Shown in pieces: positions 18,204 through 27,199 of a stretch of 64,000 bases of DNA. The DNA lies in contig CAZTWL010000022.1 in NCBI GenBank assembly GCA_964617825.1, forward strand, positions 9,289 to 73,288. Direction: 5' to 3'. The stretch comes from VSJD01 sp964617825 (lineage in GTDB: Bacteria; Verrucomicrobiota; Kiritimatiellia; JAAZAB01). Made by a program: the position numbers and the translations under genes. Numbering within the stretch: position 1 is the stretch's first letter; every line of letters starts with the position of its first letter. The notes below the pieces were generated by a model that saw only the letters and a program-made list of their open reading frames with translations, did not search any database and was not told the DNA's origin.

Positions 18204-20318
18204 TCAAAACGCATTGTACCCGGTGCGCTGCATCACCTCGTCCTGCATTTCCGGCGAAAGCCGGGTAAAGTAATCGGTATAACCGCCGATGCGCACGACC
18301 AGGTCACGATATTGCTCGGGATTCTCCCTGGCCTTCAGCAGCGTTGCGTTGTCGATCACATTGATCTGGGTCTCGAATCCGCCCCGGTGCAGGAAGGTCA
18401 GCACCAAGTCGCGGAGGCGTTCCTTGCCGCAATCGTCCCGGAACAGGCTTGTATTGAATTTCATGTTGTAGGCCAGACCGCCGATCATGGAAGCATGATC
18501 CCACGAAGTGGTGGACTTGATCGCCGAGGTCGGCCCGTTTCTTTCGCGACCCTGCGCCGGGCCGCAGCCGTCGGCGAACGGCGTTCCCGCCCTGCGCCCG
18601 TCCGGCGTGGCGCCACATTCGCGGCCGAGCCGCTCATGCATTATCCAGCAAAAAGCGCCGGGAATGAATTTGGATTCGTCGGGAACCATGCGATATTTCC
18701 GGCATTCCGCATTCACAAAAGCGACCAACCTTCCGAAAAGCGCATCCACGACGGCCGAATCGTTGCCGTATTTTTCGGAACCGTGCAGGAACCGCAGGCG
18801 CACGTTTTCATCTTCGGCGAAATTCGCATCCAGGACCATTTTAAGTTTTTGAAAATCCATCGTTTTTTTCAGAAAGACTTCGCTGGCGATCACCTGGAGC
18901 GAATCGGCCAGGTTGGCGAGGCCGACAAAACTGCATTCAATCCAATTGTAGCGGGCGCCGCCGTCGTCAATATCGCGGCCGCGTTCGATGCAATCTTTCG
19001 TAAACACGCTTTGCAGCGGCTTGCCGCCGAATTGCCGGCGGATTTCCCGCGTCTTGTTCTGGTTGGCCGCGCCTTGTTCGATGGCCGCGCCCAGTCGCGC
19101 CAGGTAACCGTCGAAAAAATCTTCGAACGAGGGACAACCGGCGCCTTTCCCGGCTCGCTCGGCAATTTCCTCAAGGAGAATTTTACAGACTGGGAAATAC
19201 GGCGACGCCACCCCGACATTACTCGATCCCACCGGCGTAATCTCGACGCAGGTCGAATTGATATAATGGCAGGCCTCCGCGCGCGGAACACCGTAAAGCC
19301 TTAATCCGCGCTGAATGGTTTCATCGCCAAAAAATGCCGGCTGGGAATAACCCTTCGCGATCAAATCGACGGCAAGTTCCACAAGCGCGCCGGGCATATT
19401 TTTGTGCCAGCAGATGCCAACCGTCGGATAGACCAGTCGCGTCCGGCGGAGCGCTTCAAGGCAGAGATAGGAAAGCTCGTTGGTCAGATCGTTGCCGCGC
19501 TCATCGTAGCCGCCGACCATGACCGGGATGGCCAGGCCATCGGGCGTAAATTCGTTGACCAGAAGATAAAACGATTCGATCAGCACCAGCGCCTCGTCCT
19601 TCGTTATCCGGCCATTACGCAAGTCGCTTTCATAAAAGCGCCAAAGCGTCCGGTCGATATGGCCCGGCGCAACAAGCCAGGCGTTATCCGCATAGGTCAC
19701 GCCAAAATCCATGAACCAGAGTAGTTGAATGGCTTCGAAAAATGAGGCCGGCGGGTGATGGGCGATGCGCATACAGCCCGCCGCCAGACGGGCAAGTTCA
19801 CCTTTCCGCGCAGGCGCAGCCCGGGTTATGGCGCTTTGGACCGACTGGCCGGCATGTTCGATGAGCAGGGAAAATCCTTCCAAGGAATATAAAAACGATC
19901 GATAGACGTTTTTTGTTTTTTCATCTGCCGCGGCCTGCTTCTGCGCGGATATTTCCGCGATCAGGCCGTCAATCCCAAGCTGAAATATGCGGCTTCGATC
20001 CAATTCGCAATGCCCGGTTGGTCCCGGGGTTGAGGCATAAGGCAAATGCGCAAGATAGGTTGCGGCCGACTCGAAAGCGCCTTGTTCCTTAACGGCCGGC
20101 GCAACCCGCCCGATCAGGAGTTCAAGATCGTCGATGACCAGTTTAACGCCGGCAAGCCTGTCGCGCGCGCGCAGGCCGATGCGTAGCGCCAGGGAATCGA
20201 TGTTTTCCGAACGCTTGAAGGATTCGCAATCGACGATGGTCCGGTCAGGCCAGGATTGGCTTTTCCTTTCCAGACAGCGTTCGCGCAAGCACGCAATGCG
20301 TTCCTTGTTAGAATGCAT
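18204..20318 (-). CDS. Glycyl radical enzyme, dehydratase/lyase-like clade
   Basis: 704 residues, shorter than glycerol dehydratase (about 787). The active-site region reads HYINSTCVEITPVGSSN: catalytic Cys357 with Glu at +2 (CxE), as in eliminating GREs, not the CC pair of pyruvate formate-lyase. The C-terminal radical loop is RIGGYTDYFTRLSPEMQDE, radical site predicted at Gly679. Neighbours are an aldehyde-reducing alcohol dehydrogenase and an activase with two extra clusters, so a diol dehydratase or C-N/C-S lyase producing an aldehyde is likely. No microcompartment shell genes are present. The sequence does not reveal the substrate. It starts 39 bp after the rpiB-glyA stop. Confidence 0.9.
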   Translation of the reverse strand: MHSNKERIACLRERCLERKSQSWPDRTIVDCESFKRSENIDSLALRIGLRARDRLAGVKLVIDDLELLIGRVAPAVKEQGAFESAATYLAHLPYASTPGPTGHCELDRSRIFQLGIDGLIAEISAQKQAAADEKTKNVYRSFLYSLEGFSLLIEHAGQSVQSAITRAAPARKGELARLAAGCMRIAHHPPASFFEAIQLLWFMDFGVTYADNAWLVAPGHIDRTLWRFYESDLRNGRITKDEALVLIESFYLLVNEFTPDGLAIPVMVGGYDERGNDLTNELSYLCLEALRRTRLVYPTVGICWHKNMPGALVELAVDLIAKGYSQPAFFGDETIQRGLRLYGVPRAEACHYINSTCVEITPVGSSNVGVASPYFPVCKILLEEIAERAGKGAGCPSFEDFFDGYLARLGAAIEQGAANQNKTREIRRQFGGKPLQSVFTKDCIERGRDIDDGGARYNWIECSFVGLANLADSLQVIASEVFLKKTMDFQKLKMVLDANFAEDENVRLRFLHGSEKYGNDSAVVDALFGRLVAFVNAECRKYRMVPDESKFIPGAFCWIMHERLGRECGATPDGRRAGTPFADGCGPAQGRERNGPTSAIKSTTSWDHASMIGGLAYNMKFNTSLFRDDCGKERLRDLVLTFLHRGGFETQINVIDNATLLKARENPEQYRDLVVRIGGYTDYFTRLSPEMQDEVMQRTGYNAF

Positions 20319-20357
20319 GATTATATCGAATGCAACGCGAAGATGCGGACGGCATGT

Positions 20358-22040
20358 TCAGGGCAAGGGGAACTTGTCCGTCATGGCAATAACCTGCTTC
20401 TTGATGGCCAGGAGCGCATCGTTATTGGCGCGCTCGCGCAAGGCCTGCATGATCCAGCCGGCGATTTGCTTCATTTCCGGCACTTTCATGCCGCGGGTGG
20501 TGACCGCCGGCGTGCCGATGCGCAGGCCGGAGGTAACGAAGGGGCTCTTGGTGTCGAACGGAATCATGTTCTTGTTGACGGTGATGCCGGCGACGTCCAG
20601 GGCGGTGGCAGCCTCCTTGCCGGTCACATTCATGGGATTGAGGTCCACCAGCATCAGGTGATTATCGGTGCCGCCGGATACAATCCGCAAACCTTCCGCT
20701 TTCAGGGCTTCGGCCAGCGCCTGGGCATTGCGCACAACTTGATTCTGGTAATCCTTGAACGCCGGCTGCAGGGCCTCGTGGAAACAGACGGCCTTGGCCG
20801 CGATAACGTGCATGAGCGGACCGCCCTGCAGGCCCGGAAAAATCTGATGGTCGATGTCATGGGCAAAGCGCTCCTGGCAGAGAATTACCCCGCCGCGCGG
20901 CCCGCGCAGGGTCTTATGCGTCGTGGTCGTCACAAAGTCGGCATGCGGCACGGGACTGGGATGATGACCGGTGGCCACCAATCCGGCGATATGCGCCATA
21001 TCCACCATGAGGTAGGCGGAGACGCTGTCGGCGATCTTGCGGAACTGCTTGAAATCGATGATCCGCGGATAGGCGCTGGCGCCGGCAACGATCAGTTTCG
21101 GCTGGTGCTGCTTGGCCATGGCGGCGATTTCGTCGTAATCCAATTGCTCCGTTTCGCGGCTGACGCCGTAATGCATCACGTTAAATAACCGCCCGGAGAG
21201 GTTGGTTTTCATGCCGTGGCTCAGATGCCCGCCCGCGCCGGGATCCATGGCCAGGATCCGATCGCCCGGCTGGAGCACCGTCAGATACACGGCCAAATTC
21301 GCGGAACTGCCGCAGTGGGGCTGCACGTTGACATGGTCGGCGCCGAAAAGCTGCTTGGCGCGTTCAATGGCCAGGCGCTCGGCTTCATCCACGCATTTAC
21401 AGCCGTTATACCAGCGCTTGCCGGGATACCCTTCCGCGTATTTATTGGTCAACAGCGAGCCGGTGGCCTCCTGGATGGACTGACTGACGTAGTTTTCGGA
21501 GGCAATCAGTTCCAAGTTGTCGCTTTGCCGCTTGGCCTCGTTGCGCAGGACGGCGTAAATTTCAGGATCGGTCTCATAGACATCGACCGGATCCACGGTA
21601 TTGCAGGAATAGGCGTTAACTTTGTTAACGCGCCGGTGATGCCGCTCGCCGGAGTCGAAATCTTCGCTCAACCAGGCAGTCACGATTGCCTGGGCCTCGG
21701 TAAGCGAAACCAACTCGCCGCCGAGGGCCAGGACGTTGGCGTTGTTATGGGCGCGGGCCATCTTGGCCATGCGGGGATTCAGGCACAGCGCGGCGCGCAC
21801 GCGCGGAAATTTGTTGGCCACGATGCTTACGCCGATGCCGGTGGTGCAAATAACGATGCCCTGGTCCACGAGCCCCTGGGACACATTGGCTGCGACCAGC
21901 GCCGCCATGTCCGGATAATCGACCGGATCCTTGCTGAAACAACCGACATCCTCGACTTGGACCGATTGCCCCGCCAGGAATTCCTTGAGGGCTTCCTTCA
22001 TTTCAAAACCACCGTGATCGGAACCTATGGCAATTTTCAT
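20358..22040 (-). CDS. RpiB-GlyA fusion: ribose-5-phosphate isomerase B fused to serine hydroxymethyltransferase
   Basis: 560 residues, two full-length enzymes in one frame. Residues 1-143 are RpiB (MKIAIGSDHGGFEMK, active-site Cys in ICTTGIGVS, HNNANVLALGG), interconverting ribose-5-P and ribulose-5-P. Residues about 147-560 are serine hydroxymethyltransferase: NLELIASENYVS, THKTLRGPRGG with the PLP-binding Lys, and GGPLMHVIAAKAV. It makes glycine and methylene-THF from serine. The junction (HHRRVNKVNAYSCNTVDPVD) has no stop, no internal Met with an SD, and no frameshift. In Bacillus rpiB (ywlF) and glyA are separate neighbours in the same order, so this looks like fusion of adjacent genes. 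Both reactions feed nucleotide synthesis, as do nearby purE and purD. Confidence 0.93.
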   Translation of the reverse strand: MKIAIGSDHGGFEMKEALKEFLAGQSVQVEDVGCFSKDPVDYPDMAALVAANVSQGLVDQGIVICTTGIGVSIVANKFPRVRAALCLNPRMAKMARAHNNANVLALGGELVSLTEAQAIVTAWLSEDFDSGERHHRRVNKVNAYSCNTVDPVDVYETDPEIYAVLRNEAKRQSDNLELIASENYVSQSIQEATGSLLTNKYAEGYPGKRWYNGCKCVDEAERLAIERAKQLFGADHVNVQPHCGSSANLAVYLTVLQPGDRILAMDPGAGGHLSHGMKTNLSGRLFNVMHYGVSRETEQLDYDEIAAMAKQHQPKLIVAGASAYPRIIDFKQFRKIADSVSAYLMVDMAHIAGLVATGHHPSPVPHADFVTTTTHKTLRGPRGGVILCQERFAHDIDHQIFPGLQGGPLMHVIAAKAVCFHEALQPAFKDYQNQVVRNAQALAEALKAEGLRIVSGGTDNHLMLVDLNPMNVTGKEAATALDVAGITVNKNMIPFDTKSPFVTSGLRIGTPAVTTRGMKVPEMKQIAGWIMQALRERANNDALLAIKKQVIAMTDKFPLP

Positions 22041-22172
22041 GGTCGCATCCTATTTTGGCAACTACTTGGGAGCCCGCAGACCACAACGCTAAAAATCGAT
22101 ATGGTCATTTCCGCCATCGACCAACCGGGCAATGGCATCACAATCTTTATCCTGACTGCTGGCTCCCGCTTA

Positions 22173-22658
22173 CTAGTGAACATCCTGCCCGCCGTCATAT
22201 GACTTCAGATATGAGACCAAGTTCGGCAGGGTCGCCTCGATCTCGTCGCGGATTGTCCGGTATTGGGCAACGGTTCCGCCAAGTGGGTCCGAAATGTCGC
22301 CGCCGTCATGCCCGGGATCAAAGGATTTAAGCAGGTAAATCCGATCCTGCGCTTCCGGAAACCGGCGCTTAAGGTCCGCCACATGCGCTGCACTCATTAC
22401 CACAATCAGGGTCGCGCCGTCAATGATATCTTTGGTTACCTCCCGGCTGCGATGCGGCAGCAAATCGATGGACCTTTCCCGCAGAACCTCGATAGCCGGC
22501 TGGCTGGCGGTCATGCCATTGCCGGCAAAAGTGCCCGCCGAACCGACTTTCCAGTCCGAGTGTTGGCCCAAGCGCCGCCGCAGGAGATATTCCGCCATGG
22601 GACTCCGGCACACGTTGCCGGTGCAGACAAACAGGACATTATGACGATTTGGGCGCAT
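22173..22658 (-). CDS. Low-molecular-weight protein tyrosine phosphatase (YwlE/Wzb type)
   Basis: 161 residues. The P-loop VCTGNVCRSPMA has the CX5RS nucleophile block and DISDPLGGTV contains the general-acid Asp-Pro. Length and motifs match LMW-PTPs such as YwlE (arginine phosphatase) or Wzb. Position between the Sua5 gene and rpiB reproduces the ywlC-ywlE-rpiB order of Bacillus, which favours the YwlE branch; the polysaccharide cluster is 13 kb away, so a Wzb role is less supported. Arg versus Tyr specificity is not visible here. Confidence 0.88.
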   Translation of the reverse strand: MRPNRHNVLFVCTGNVCRSPMAEYLLRRRLGQHSDWKVGSAGTFAGNGMTASQPAIEVLRERSIDLLPHRSREVTKDIIDGATLIVVMSAAHVADLKRRFPEAQDRIYLLKSFDPGHDGGDISDPLGGTVAQYRTIRDEIEATLPNLVSYLKSYDGGQDVH

Positions 22659-22758
22659 GGCACTCGATCGGTCTCGTTTTTGCGTAATTTATGGAACGTT
22701 GAAATTGAATATCCCGTGTCTGGCTTCCACCTGTTAAATGAACATCGAGTTTCCAGAA

Positions 22759-23475
22759 TCAATTCGGTAACATTTTTTCGCGCAGCGACTTTACGATCCT
22801 GTCGATCTCCGCGCCAGGAATGGCGCCCTCGCGCAGGACATCGCAACGACCGGGCCCTATTTTGATCACCGTGCTCGGGATGCCGCCAGGCGCCGGACCG
22901 GCATCCACGGCCAAATCGATCGCCGAACCCAGCGCGGCGACCGCCGCGGCGGCCGTCAAGGCCGGCGCCGCGCCGCTCAGGTTGGCGCTGGTCACGCGCA
23001 ATACGCCGCCCACCGCCCTTAGAATCGCCAGCGCAACCGGATGATCTGGAACGCGAAAGCCTTCCCAAGCATCCCCGGCCTTGAGCACCATAGTCAATGC
23101 GCCAGGCCAGTAACGGTCGGCCAGCGCACGGCCAATTGGGCCCAATTCAGCCCGGGAGGCCTCAACCTGGCGGCCATCGGCGGCCAGCAAGGCAATCGGC
23201 TTGTCATCCGGCCTGAGTTTGGCCCGGAAGAGACGCTCCTCGGCGCCGGGCGCACCCGGATAGGCCGCCACGCCATAAACGGTATCCGTCGGCAGAACAA
23301 CCAATGCGCCCCGCCGCAAAGCGGTAACCACCTCGTCCACCAGGCGCATATCCGGAGAACCGGACGCCGGCCATGCGATTATGCGGGGAACTTTCAATTT
23401 GATACCCAAAGCAGGCCCCGAGGAACAAGGCCGCTCTTTCATACCGGCGCGGCCGCAAATCCTTGAACCTGGCAT
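22759..23475 (-). CDS. Threonylcarbamoyl-AMP synthase (Sua5/YwlC)
   Basis: Up to 238 residues; the start is uncertain (23475, 23442 or the internal Met before RLVDEVV), as no clear SD precedes any. The YrdC fold is clear: VVLPTDTVYGVAAYPG, RAKLRPDDKPIALL, YWPGALTMVLKA, LRVTSANLSGAAP and GGIPSTVIKI. The enzyme makes threonylcarbamoyl-AMP from Thr, bicarbonate and ATP for the t6A tRNA modification. The length matches the short YwlC/YrdC form without the Sua5 C-terminal domain. It stands between the S41-like gene and the YwlE-type phosphatase, continuing a conserved gene order. Confidence 0.88.
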   Translation of the reverse strand: MPGSRICGRAGMKERPCSSGPALGIKLKVPRIIAWPASGSPDMRLVDEVVTALRRGALVVLPTDTVYGVAAYPGAPGAEERLFRAKLRPDDKPIALLAADGRQVEASRAELGPIGRALADRYWPGALTMVLKAGDAWEGFRVPDHPVALAILRAVGGVLRVTSANLSGAAPALTAAAAVAALGSAIDLAVDAGPAPGGIPSTVIKIGPGRCDVLREGAIPGAEIDRIVKSLREKMLPN

Positions 23476-23490
23476 CCGATTAAGGCGCCT

Positions 23491-24792
23491 TTACCGCACT
23501 TTGAAGTCCAGCGCCTTGAGGCCGAGCAGGATGTCAACGGCCCGCCGCAGGATTACGTCGCCATCAATGCGCTTAATGAGAGCCCGGTCCTGGCGTTCCT
23601 GCTCGCTAATGCCCGAGAAAATATCCGGTTCTTCGTCGGCAAACTCATTCTCGATTACAGGCGCCGCATTTGTCGATGCCACGCGCACATGGGGCATGAC
23701 GCCTTTCCGGTAGTAGGACGGGCCCTTGTTCAGCTCGATTCTTTGCGTAGCAATGTAAAGGACACGCTCATCGGACAGCGGAATAATCTTGCGGATCCGG
23801 TCGTCGCCGCGGGTCGGCGCGCCGATCAGCATGGCGCCCTTGCAGGCGCTCAGTATGCCCGCCAGGGCTTCGGCAGCGCCAGAGGTATCCTGGTCAACCA
23901 GCACCATGATCGGCTTGTCCATCGGCTGGGCGGCCTTGGCTTGGAAAGCGGTCATGGCAACGTTGTGGCCGTCACGCAGGATAAACAGCGTATCGCCGGC
24001 CTGCGCAAACAGGCTGCCGATCTCGACAACCGATTCCAAGTCCGCCCCGTCGGCGCCGCGAATATCAAGGATGGCGCCAAAGCAATTGGTGCCCCGCCAG
24101 GCATCGAGTTGCTCCACAATAACCGCGCCCGAATTCGTGTAGAGGCCATTGATCTTCAGGTAGCCGATTCCCTGCGGCCAGGTTTCCATTGTGCCCGTCA
24201 CCGGCATCTGGATGGCCAGGCGCGTCAGTTTGACCGTACGCGTTTCCGTGGCCTTGTCATCGGCGCGGATCGCCAGTTCCAGCGTCTCGCCTTTGCCACC
24301 GCGCAAAAGAGGGGCAACCGACTCCAGCGACATGCCTTCCGTACTATGGTTGTCGATCTTGACAATCAGATTAGTGGCACATAATCCCGCCGCCGCCGCA
24401 GGACTGTTGGTGTTGACCTCCATGATCTGGGGCCATTTTTCCTTGATCCGCAGCTTGCAGCCTATGCCATAGAACAGCCCTTTTTCCTCATCCTGCCGCC
24501 GCATGGCCTGATCCTTGGTCAAGATGGCGCCGCCGATCGGATCGATGGCTGCGATGACCGCATTCAAAACGTTGCTTTTCAGGGTCGCCGCCTCGTAAAC
24601 CACATGCTGTTCTTCCAGGATCGAACCGACTTCGGCAATACCGTCCAGCATCTCGCGCACGGAATCCGCTCGCGCTGCGGAACCGGCTTTGTCGGCCTGT
24701 GTTGATTTATCCGCTTGGGCGGTTTTCGGTTGCGCCTGAATTCCCAATACAAACATCATCAGGAGCGTGGCAGTGAGAATGGATTTAGTCAT
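23491..24792 (-). CDS. S41 (C-terminal processing peptidase)-like exported protein, probable pseudo-protease
   Basis: 433 residues from the Met at 24792 (MTKSILTATLLMMFVLGIQA, a clear signal peptide); its ATG overlaps the purE stop by eight bases. A PDZ domain (IMEVNTNSPAAAAGLCATNLIVKI) precedes an S41-like core (GIGYLKINGLY, GAILDIRGADGADLESVVEIG). Aligning DTSGAAEALAG to the CtpA motif SASE places Gly where the nucleophilic Ser should be (codon 23878-23880), and 25 residues later TRGDD has Asp where TFGKG has the catalytic Lys (codon 23803-23805). Both catalytic residues are therefore lost unless a neighbouring Ser substitutes. The fold seems intact, suggesting a binding or scaffolding role in the envelope. 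Confidence 0.75.
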   Translation of the reverse strand: MTKSILTATLLMMFVLGIQAQPKTAQADKSTQADKAGSAARADSVREMLDGIAEVGSILEEQHVVYEAATLKSNVLNAVIAAIDPIGGAILTKDQAMRRQDEEKGLFYGIGCKLRIKEKWPQIMEVNTNSPAAAAGLCATNLIVKIDNHSTEGMSLESVAPLLRGGKGETLELAIRADDKATETRTVKLTRLAIQMPVTGTMETWPQGIGYLKINGLYTNSGAVIVEQLDAWRGTNCFGAILDIRGADGADLESVVEIGSLFAQAGDTLFILRDGHNVAMTAFQAKAAQPMDKPIMVLVDQDTSGAAEALAGILSACKGAMLIGAPTRGDDRIRKIIPLSDERVLYIATQRIELNKGPSYYRKGVMPHVRVASTNAAPVIENEFADEEPDIFSGISEQERQDRALIKRIDGDVILRRAVDILLGLKALDFKVR

Positions 24793-25315
24793 GAATTTTT
24801 CCTGCATATAATTGAACCCGGGCATCGCCTTTTTTCACTTTGGCCTTCAAATCGCGCTTGTGCTTTTTCAGCTTGGCCGCCAGCTGCGGACATTGCAGGG
24901 CCATGATCTGGACGGCCAGGATGGCGGCATTGACCGCGCCGGCAGGACCCAAGGCAACCGTGGCCACGGGAATGCCGGACGGCATCTGCACGGTCGCCAG
25001 CAAGGCATCCAATCCGTCAAGCGCGCCGCCCTTGACCGGAACGCCGATTACCGGCAGAACCGTATGGGCCGCCAGGACTCCCGCAAGGTGCGCCGCGCCG
25101 CCGGCCGCGGCGATGATCACCTGAAGGCCGCGCCGGGATGCGCCCGCCGCATAAGCCGCCGCCAGTTCCGGAGTCCGATGGGCGGAAATTACCCGCGTTT
25201 CGGCGCGCACACCGAATCCGGCCAAAGTTTTCAGCGTGGCTTCCATCAGGGACCAGTCCGAATCGCTGCCCATGACCACGCCGACTTGCACTTTGGTTAG
25301 ATTGGTTTTCATCAT
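24785..25315 (-). CDS. purE: N5-carboxyaminoimidazole ribonucleotide mutase
   Basis: 176 residues. VGVVMGSDSDWSLMEATLK, VISAHRTPELAAAYA, IIAAAGGAAHLAGVLAAHT, PVIGVPVK and PSGIPVATVALG are the canonical PurE blocks, including the active-site Ser-Asp and His. PurE converts N5-CAIR to CAIR in purine synthesis. Two adjacent Met codons occur at the start. A C-terminal basic extension (KKHKRDLKAKVKKGD) is slightly longer than usual. The gene overlaps the S41-like gene. purD lies 326 bp upstream on the same strand; no purK is in the window. Confidence 0.95.
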   Translation of the reverse strand: MMKTNLTKVQVGVVMGSDSDWSLMEATLKTLAGFGVRAETRVISAHRTPELAAAYAAGASRRGLQVIIAAAGGAAHLAGVLAAHTVLPVIGVPVKGGALDGLDALLATVQMPSGIPVATVALGPAGAVNAAILAVQIMALQCPQLAAKLKKHKRDLKAKVKKGDARVQLYAGKIHD

Positions 25316-25641
25316 TGAGCCGTAATATTTTTATCCGCTCCTGTTATTCCCAAGCAAAAACCGCCTAAAGATCGCAGAATGCATACCGCATGCTTGTCCT
25401 TATTAATCGTTCCGGCCAAGCCGTCGGCCGGCCCCGACTCGCTTGACACGTGAAATGTGGCAGGGCAAGCGGGCGGATGCAAGTAAAAAGAAGGCTATTT
25501 TTGCGCGCTGGGCAGCCCAGGATTCGTCAGGTTGTCAGGCCCGGGCCCGTGATCGGCGATCCCGAGCGCGGGCTTGGTCCAATGGATGCCGCCGCACGCG
25601 CGGCTGCGCGGATTGTCCGCCGGCAACGGACAAGGTGCGAT
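25316..25641. other. purD-purE gap, no gene recognised
   Basis: 326 bp between the purD stop and the purE start, both on the minus strand. Six-frame reading gives nothing with family resemblance. It may hold the purE promoter. No purine-riboswitch-like fold was found by eye. Confidence 0.5.
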
Positions 25642-26922
25642 TCATTTATAGCCGCGCTTTATTCCCTTGGCAGCGATATCGTGCCGATAATGAACGCCCG
25701 GGAACGTAATCAGGTTCACGGCCTGATAAGCCCTGGCAGCCGTTTCGGACAGCGTCCGGCCCAGCGCCGTGACGCCCAGCACCCGTCCGCCGGCAGTCAC
25801 AATCTGGCCGCCGGCCATTTTGGTTCCCGCATGAAACACCATGGTCGCGCTCAGCGCCGCAGCTTCCTTGAGACCGGCGATGGCATCGCCCTTGCGATAG
25901 GCGCCGGGATATCCGCCGGCCGTCATAACCACGCATACGCAGGCTTCTGGCCGGCAGGCCTCATGCTCCGGCAATAATTTTCCGTCAATACAGGCTTCCA
26001 TGGCCGCGATCAAGTCGCCTTTGAGCCGCGGCAGGATGACCTGCGTTTCCGGGTCGCCAAACCGGCAGTTGAATTCCAAAACCTTGGGACCGGCGGCGGT
26101 CAGCATCAAACCCGCATACAGTACGCCGCGGTAGGTAATGCCCCGTCGGCGCACTTCCTTCAGCGTCGGCTTAAAAATCGTGTTCAGAACCATTTCACGA
26201 AAGGCGGCCGATTCCATCGGCGCCGGCGAATAGGCGCCCATGCCGCCCGTGTTCAAGCCCAGGTCGTTATCCAGGGCCCGTTTATGGTCCTGTGCGGACG
26301 GAAGCAGGACGGCCTGACGGCCATCCACGAGGGCGAGGATCGAGACCTCCTCGCCTTCCAGGAATTCCTCCACAAGGATCCGGCAGCCGGCGGCGCCGAA
26401 CACCTGTCGAATCATGACGGCATTCACGGCCTCTTCGGCTTCGCGGGCATTGGCGCAAATGAGCACGCCCTTGCCGGCCGCCACGCCATCGGCCTTGACC
26501 ACCAGCGGGCCATTAGCCGCGCGAACATAGGCCAGCGCTTCTTTCGCGTCCGTAAAAACCGCGGACTGCGCCGTCGGCACGCCGGCGGACTGCAGGACAG
26601 ATTTGGCAAATGCCTTGCTGCCTTCCAATTGGGCGGCATCGCGGCCGGGGCCGAAGACGCGCAGGCCTTCGGCCTGCAAGCGATCGGCAAGTCCCGCGCA
26701 CAGCGGCGCCTCGGGTCCGATGACCGTCAGGTCCGGCTTCTCCCGGCAAGCCCAGGCCAGCAGGCCGTCGATATCTTCGGCCGCCAAAGGCAGATTGACG
26801 CCGAGTTCCGCCGTGCCGGCATTGCCGGGCGCGCAAAACAAAGACGGATGCCGCGGGGATTGGGCCAATTTCCAAGCAATGGCATGCTCGCGTCCGCCGC
26901 CGCCAACAATCAAGATTTTCAT
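25642..26922 (-). CDS. purD: Phosphoribosylamine-glycine ligase
   Basis: 426 residues from the Met at 26922, preceded by a GGAG (in gatggagaaaaaagc); a Met 14 codons upstream is not supported by the family. Blocks: MKILIVGGGGREHAIAWKL, FCAPGNAGTAELG, GPEAPLCAGLADRL, GRDAAQLEGSKAFAK, LVVKADGVAAGKGVLIC (ATP-grasp), NTGGMGAYSPAP and LEFNCRFGDPETQ. The enzyme joins glycine to phosphoribosylamine in the second step of purine synthesis. Its glycine could come from the RpiB-GlyA protein encoded downstream in the same run. Confidence 0.96.
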   Translation of the reverse strand: MKILIVGGGGREHAIAWKLAQSPRHPSLFCAPGNAGTAELGVNLPLAAEDIDGLLAWACREKPDLTVIGPEAPLCAGLADRLQAEGLRVFGPGRDAAQLEGSKAFAKSVLQSAGVPTAQSAVFTDAKEALAYVRAANGPLVVKADGVAAGKGVLICANAREAEEAVNAVMIRQVFGAAGCRILVEEFLEGEEVSILALVDGRQAVLLPSAQDHKRALDNDLGLNTGGMGAYSPAPMESAAFREMVLNTIFKPTLKEVRRRGITYRGVLYAGLMLTAAGPKVLEFNCRFGDPETQVILPRLKGDLIAAMEACIDGKLLPEHEACRPEACVCVVMTAGGYPGAYRKGDAIAGLKEAAALSATMVFHAGTKMAGGQIVTAGGRVLGVTALGRTLSETAARAYQAVNLITFPGVHYRHDIAAKGIKRGYK

Positions 26923-27132
26923 GCTTTTTTCTCCATCCGCGGCGCGGCGTTCATGGTCCGGCACGCGTGATTTGTCCGCGTCGCGGCAACGTTTTTCAAG
27001 GCAGCCGTTTGCGGAGTTAGCGCGAAATTTACCGGAATGCGCATACGCCGTCCAGCGCGAATGCGCCGGACGAAAGCACGGCCGGCGCCCCGGCGCGATT
27101 GTTGCGCGCCTTGAAATTAATAGTAAATACGG

Positions 27133-27160
27133 TTGACTTCTATGAAACCCACGTTAAATT
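27133..27160 (+). promoter_or_regulatory. Sigma-70-like promoter for the EamA-XRE-isomerase operon
   Basis: TTGACT at 27133-27138, a 16-base spacer, and TAAATT at 27155-27160, about 40 bp before the transporter ATG. It lies in the 277-bp divergent gap with purD, which also holds an imperfect hairpin at 27049-27072. Consensus-based call only. Confidence 0.45.
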
Positions 27161-27199
27161 GGCCGGCGTGTTTCATCAACCGGGAGGGCGGCGAATCCG

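Noticed and set aside
15899..20318. Bacterial microcompartment locus around the first GRE
   Set aside because: No shell-protein, aldehyde dehydrogenase or PduL-type gene is near.
25316..25641. Purine riboswitch before purE
   Set aside because: No conserved three-way junction or loop motifs; the gap is not obviously structured.
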